A program made the translations under genes and the position numbers. Under the pieces are notes generated by a model. The model was not told the DNA's origin. It saw only the letters and a program-made list of their open reading frames with translations, and searched no databases. 6,943 nucleotides of DNA from Verrucomicrobiota bacterium (GTDB lineage: Bacteria > Verrucomicrobiota > Kiritimatiellia > Kiritimatiellales > Tichowtungiaceae): NCBI GenBank assembly GCA_030619095.1, contig JAUXCB010000077.1:1-6943 (forward strand). The letters are read 5' to 3'. Shown here one piece after another: positions 6,602 through 6,943 of this stretch. Every line of letters begins with the position of its first letter. The first letter of the stretch is position 1.

Positions 6602-6831
6602 ATTTCCCCTGTAGCGGGCATGAGGGTTTCTTTGCGGAGGAAGGGCGTGTCAAAAAGGGCGGCGAGTTGTTCGGGCTGAAGAATTTCATCCGGCGTGCCG
6701 GAGCAGAAGACCTCTCCGTTTTTCAGCCCAATCAAGCGGTCGCTCCAGTGCGCCGCGCTGTTGAGGTCGTGGTTGACGGTCAGAATGGTGACCCCACACT
6801 CGATATTAATTTTTTTTAACAGTTTCATCAC
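6586..6831 (-). CDS. ABC importer ATPase, C-terminal fragment
   Basis: This is the 3' end of an ATPase gene for a metal-chelate/cobalamin-type importer (FecE/BtuD-like), the natural partner of the permease downstream. Visible features are the switch H-loop in TVNHDLNSAAHWSDRL (histidine 21 when counted from the GTG at 6831), the NGEVFCSGTPDEIL block and the usual tail after LFDTPF. Walker A, the LSGGQ signature and Walker B, about the first two thirds of a ~250-aa protein, are missing. The GTG at 6829-6831 is only the first possible start in frame and not a real N-terminus. Weak ABC-like similarity (VDPAGKTDVMKLL) may extend to about 6858. Beyond that, the sequence is an antisense nadE fragment, and the minus frame meets a TGA at 6937-6939. 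The last residues (NQNN) come from the inverted repeat. As it stands the fragment cannot be a working ATPase. Confidence 0.82.
   Translation of the reverse strand: MMKLLKKINIECGVTILTVNHDLNSAAHWSDRLIGLKNGEVFCSGTPDEILQPEQLAALFDTPFLRKETLMPATGEINQNN
6605..6610 (-). promoter_or_regulatory. Candidate stranded ribosome binding site of the permease
   Basis: On the minus strand the last native codons of the ATPase gene (ATGEI) include AGGGGA just outside the right inverted repeat. The permease now lacks a Shine-Dalgarno. Deleting 5740-6600 on paper places this AGGGGA 6 nt before the permease ATG. It is inferred to be the original permease ribosome binding site. Confidence 0.45.
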
Positions 6832-6943
6832 ATCGGTCTTTCCGGCGGGATCGACTCCGCCCTGGTCGCCGCTCTGGCCGTCGAGGCACTTGGAAAGGAG
6901 AAGGTAACCGCGGTCTTCCTCCCGAGCGAGATCACCTCACAGG
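6820..6943 (+). CDS. nadE: NAD+ synthetase fragment (5' truncated, runs off window)
   Basis: The plus-strand frame from about 6832 to the window end reads IGLSGGIDSALVAALAVEAL, then GKEKVTAVFLPSEITSQ. This is the PP-loop (SGGIDS) and first helix of NAD+ synthetase, which amidates deamido-NAD to NAD using ATP and ammonia or glutamine. The frame is closed by TAA at 6817-6819 and has no start codon, so the N-terminal part (an entire glutaminase domain if this is the glutamine-dependent form) is absent. Homology starts exactly where the minus-strand ATPase homology stops. It is either a rearranged pseudogene fragment or one side of a chimeric join. The match is short but the motif is distinctive. 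Confidence 0.75.

Noticed and set aside
5730..6606. AATTTC at 5730-5735 and 6601-6606 as a target-site duplication around the GxxExxY element
   Set aside because: The left copy is separated from the left repeat by several bases, whereas the right copy overlaps or abuts the right repeat. The spacing is asymmetric and the hexamer is AT-rich, so chance is likely.
6695..6907. Plus-strand open frame across the ATPase/nadE joint
   Set aside because: It is antisense to the ATPase fragment and out of frame with the nadE motif. Its translation shows no family features.

Overview
The window looks like a chromosomal segment of a Gram-negative bacterium, most plausibly from the PVC group (Verrucomicrobia / Lentisphaerae / Kiritimatiellae). 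This placement is an inference. It rests on a long-form GxxExxY protein, a Bacteroidetes/PVC-style transglutaminase-like lipoprotein, a type III pantothenate kinase and moderately high G+C, not on a phylogenetic marker.

Layout. Positions 1-548 (+) hold the 3' two thirds of coaX (type III pantothenate kinase). After a 140-bp gap come thrC (689-2191) and thrB (2197-3132), a tightly packed pair for the last two steps of threonine synthesis (homoserine to O-phosphohomoserine to threonine). A 27-bp convergent gap separates thrB from a minus-strand gene for a secreted, probably lipid-anchored transglutaminase-like protein (3160-4704). Then comes a minus-strand metal-chelate/cobalamin-type ABC importer: the permease (4793-5737) and the 3' end of its ATPase gene (6586 to about 6831).

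The most notable feature is an AT-rich block of about 861 bp wedged between the ATPase and permease genes. It carries one gene, a 272-aa GxxExxY protein with an intact PD-(D/E)XK nuclease signature. It is bounded by 29-nt near-perfect inverted repeats (5740-5768 and 6573-6601, 26/29 identical). The repeats supply the last codons and stop of the ATPase, a Shine-Dalgarno for the inserted gene, and the inserted gene's own stop codon. A third copy of the repeat core lies inside the gene, in a perfect 10-bp hairpin. Removing 861 bp on paper restores an ATGA stop/start overlap and a well-placed Shine-Dalgarno for the permease. This points to a transposase-less mobile element, or intervening-sequence-like element, adapted to sit inside operons.

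The right end is anomalous. The ATPase reading frame loses homology near 6831-6858, exactly where a plus-strand fragment of nadE (NAD+ synthetase, SGGIDSA motif) begins. The two incomplete genes meet on opposite strands with no intergenic DNA, which indicates a rearrangement or a chimeric join in the source sequence. No tRNA, rRNA, CRISPR array or transposase gene was seen, and no gene-free stretch exceeds 300 bases.
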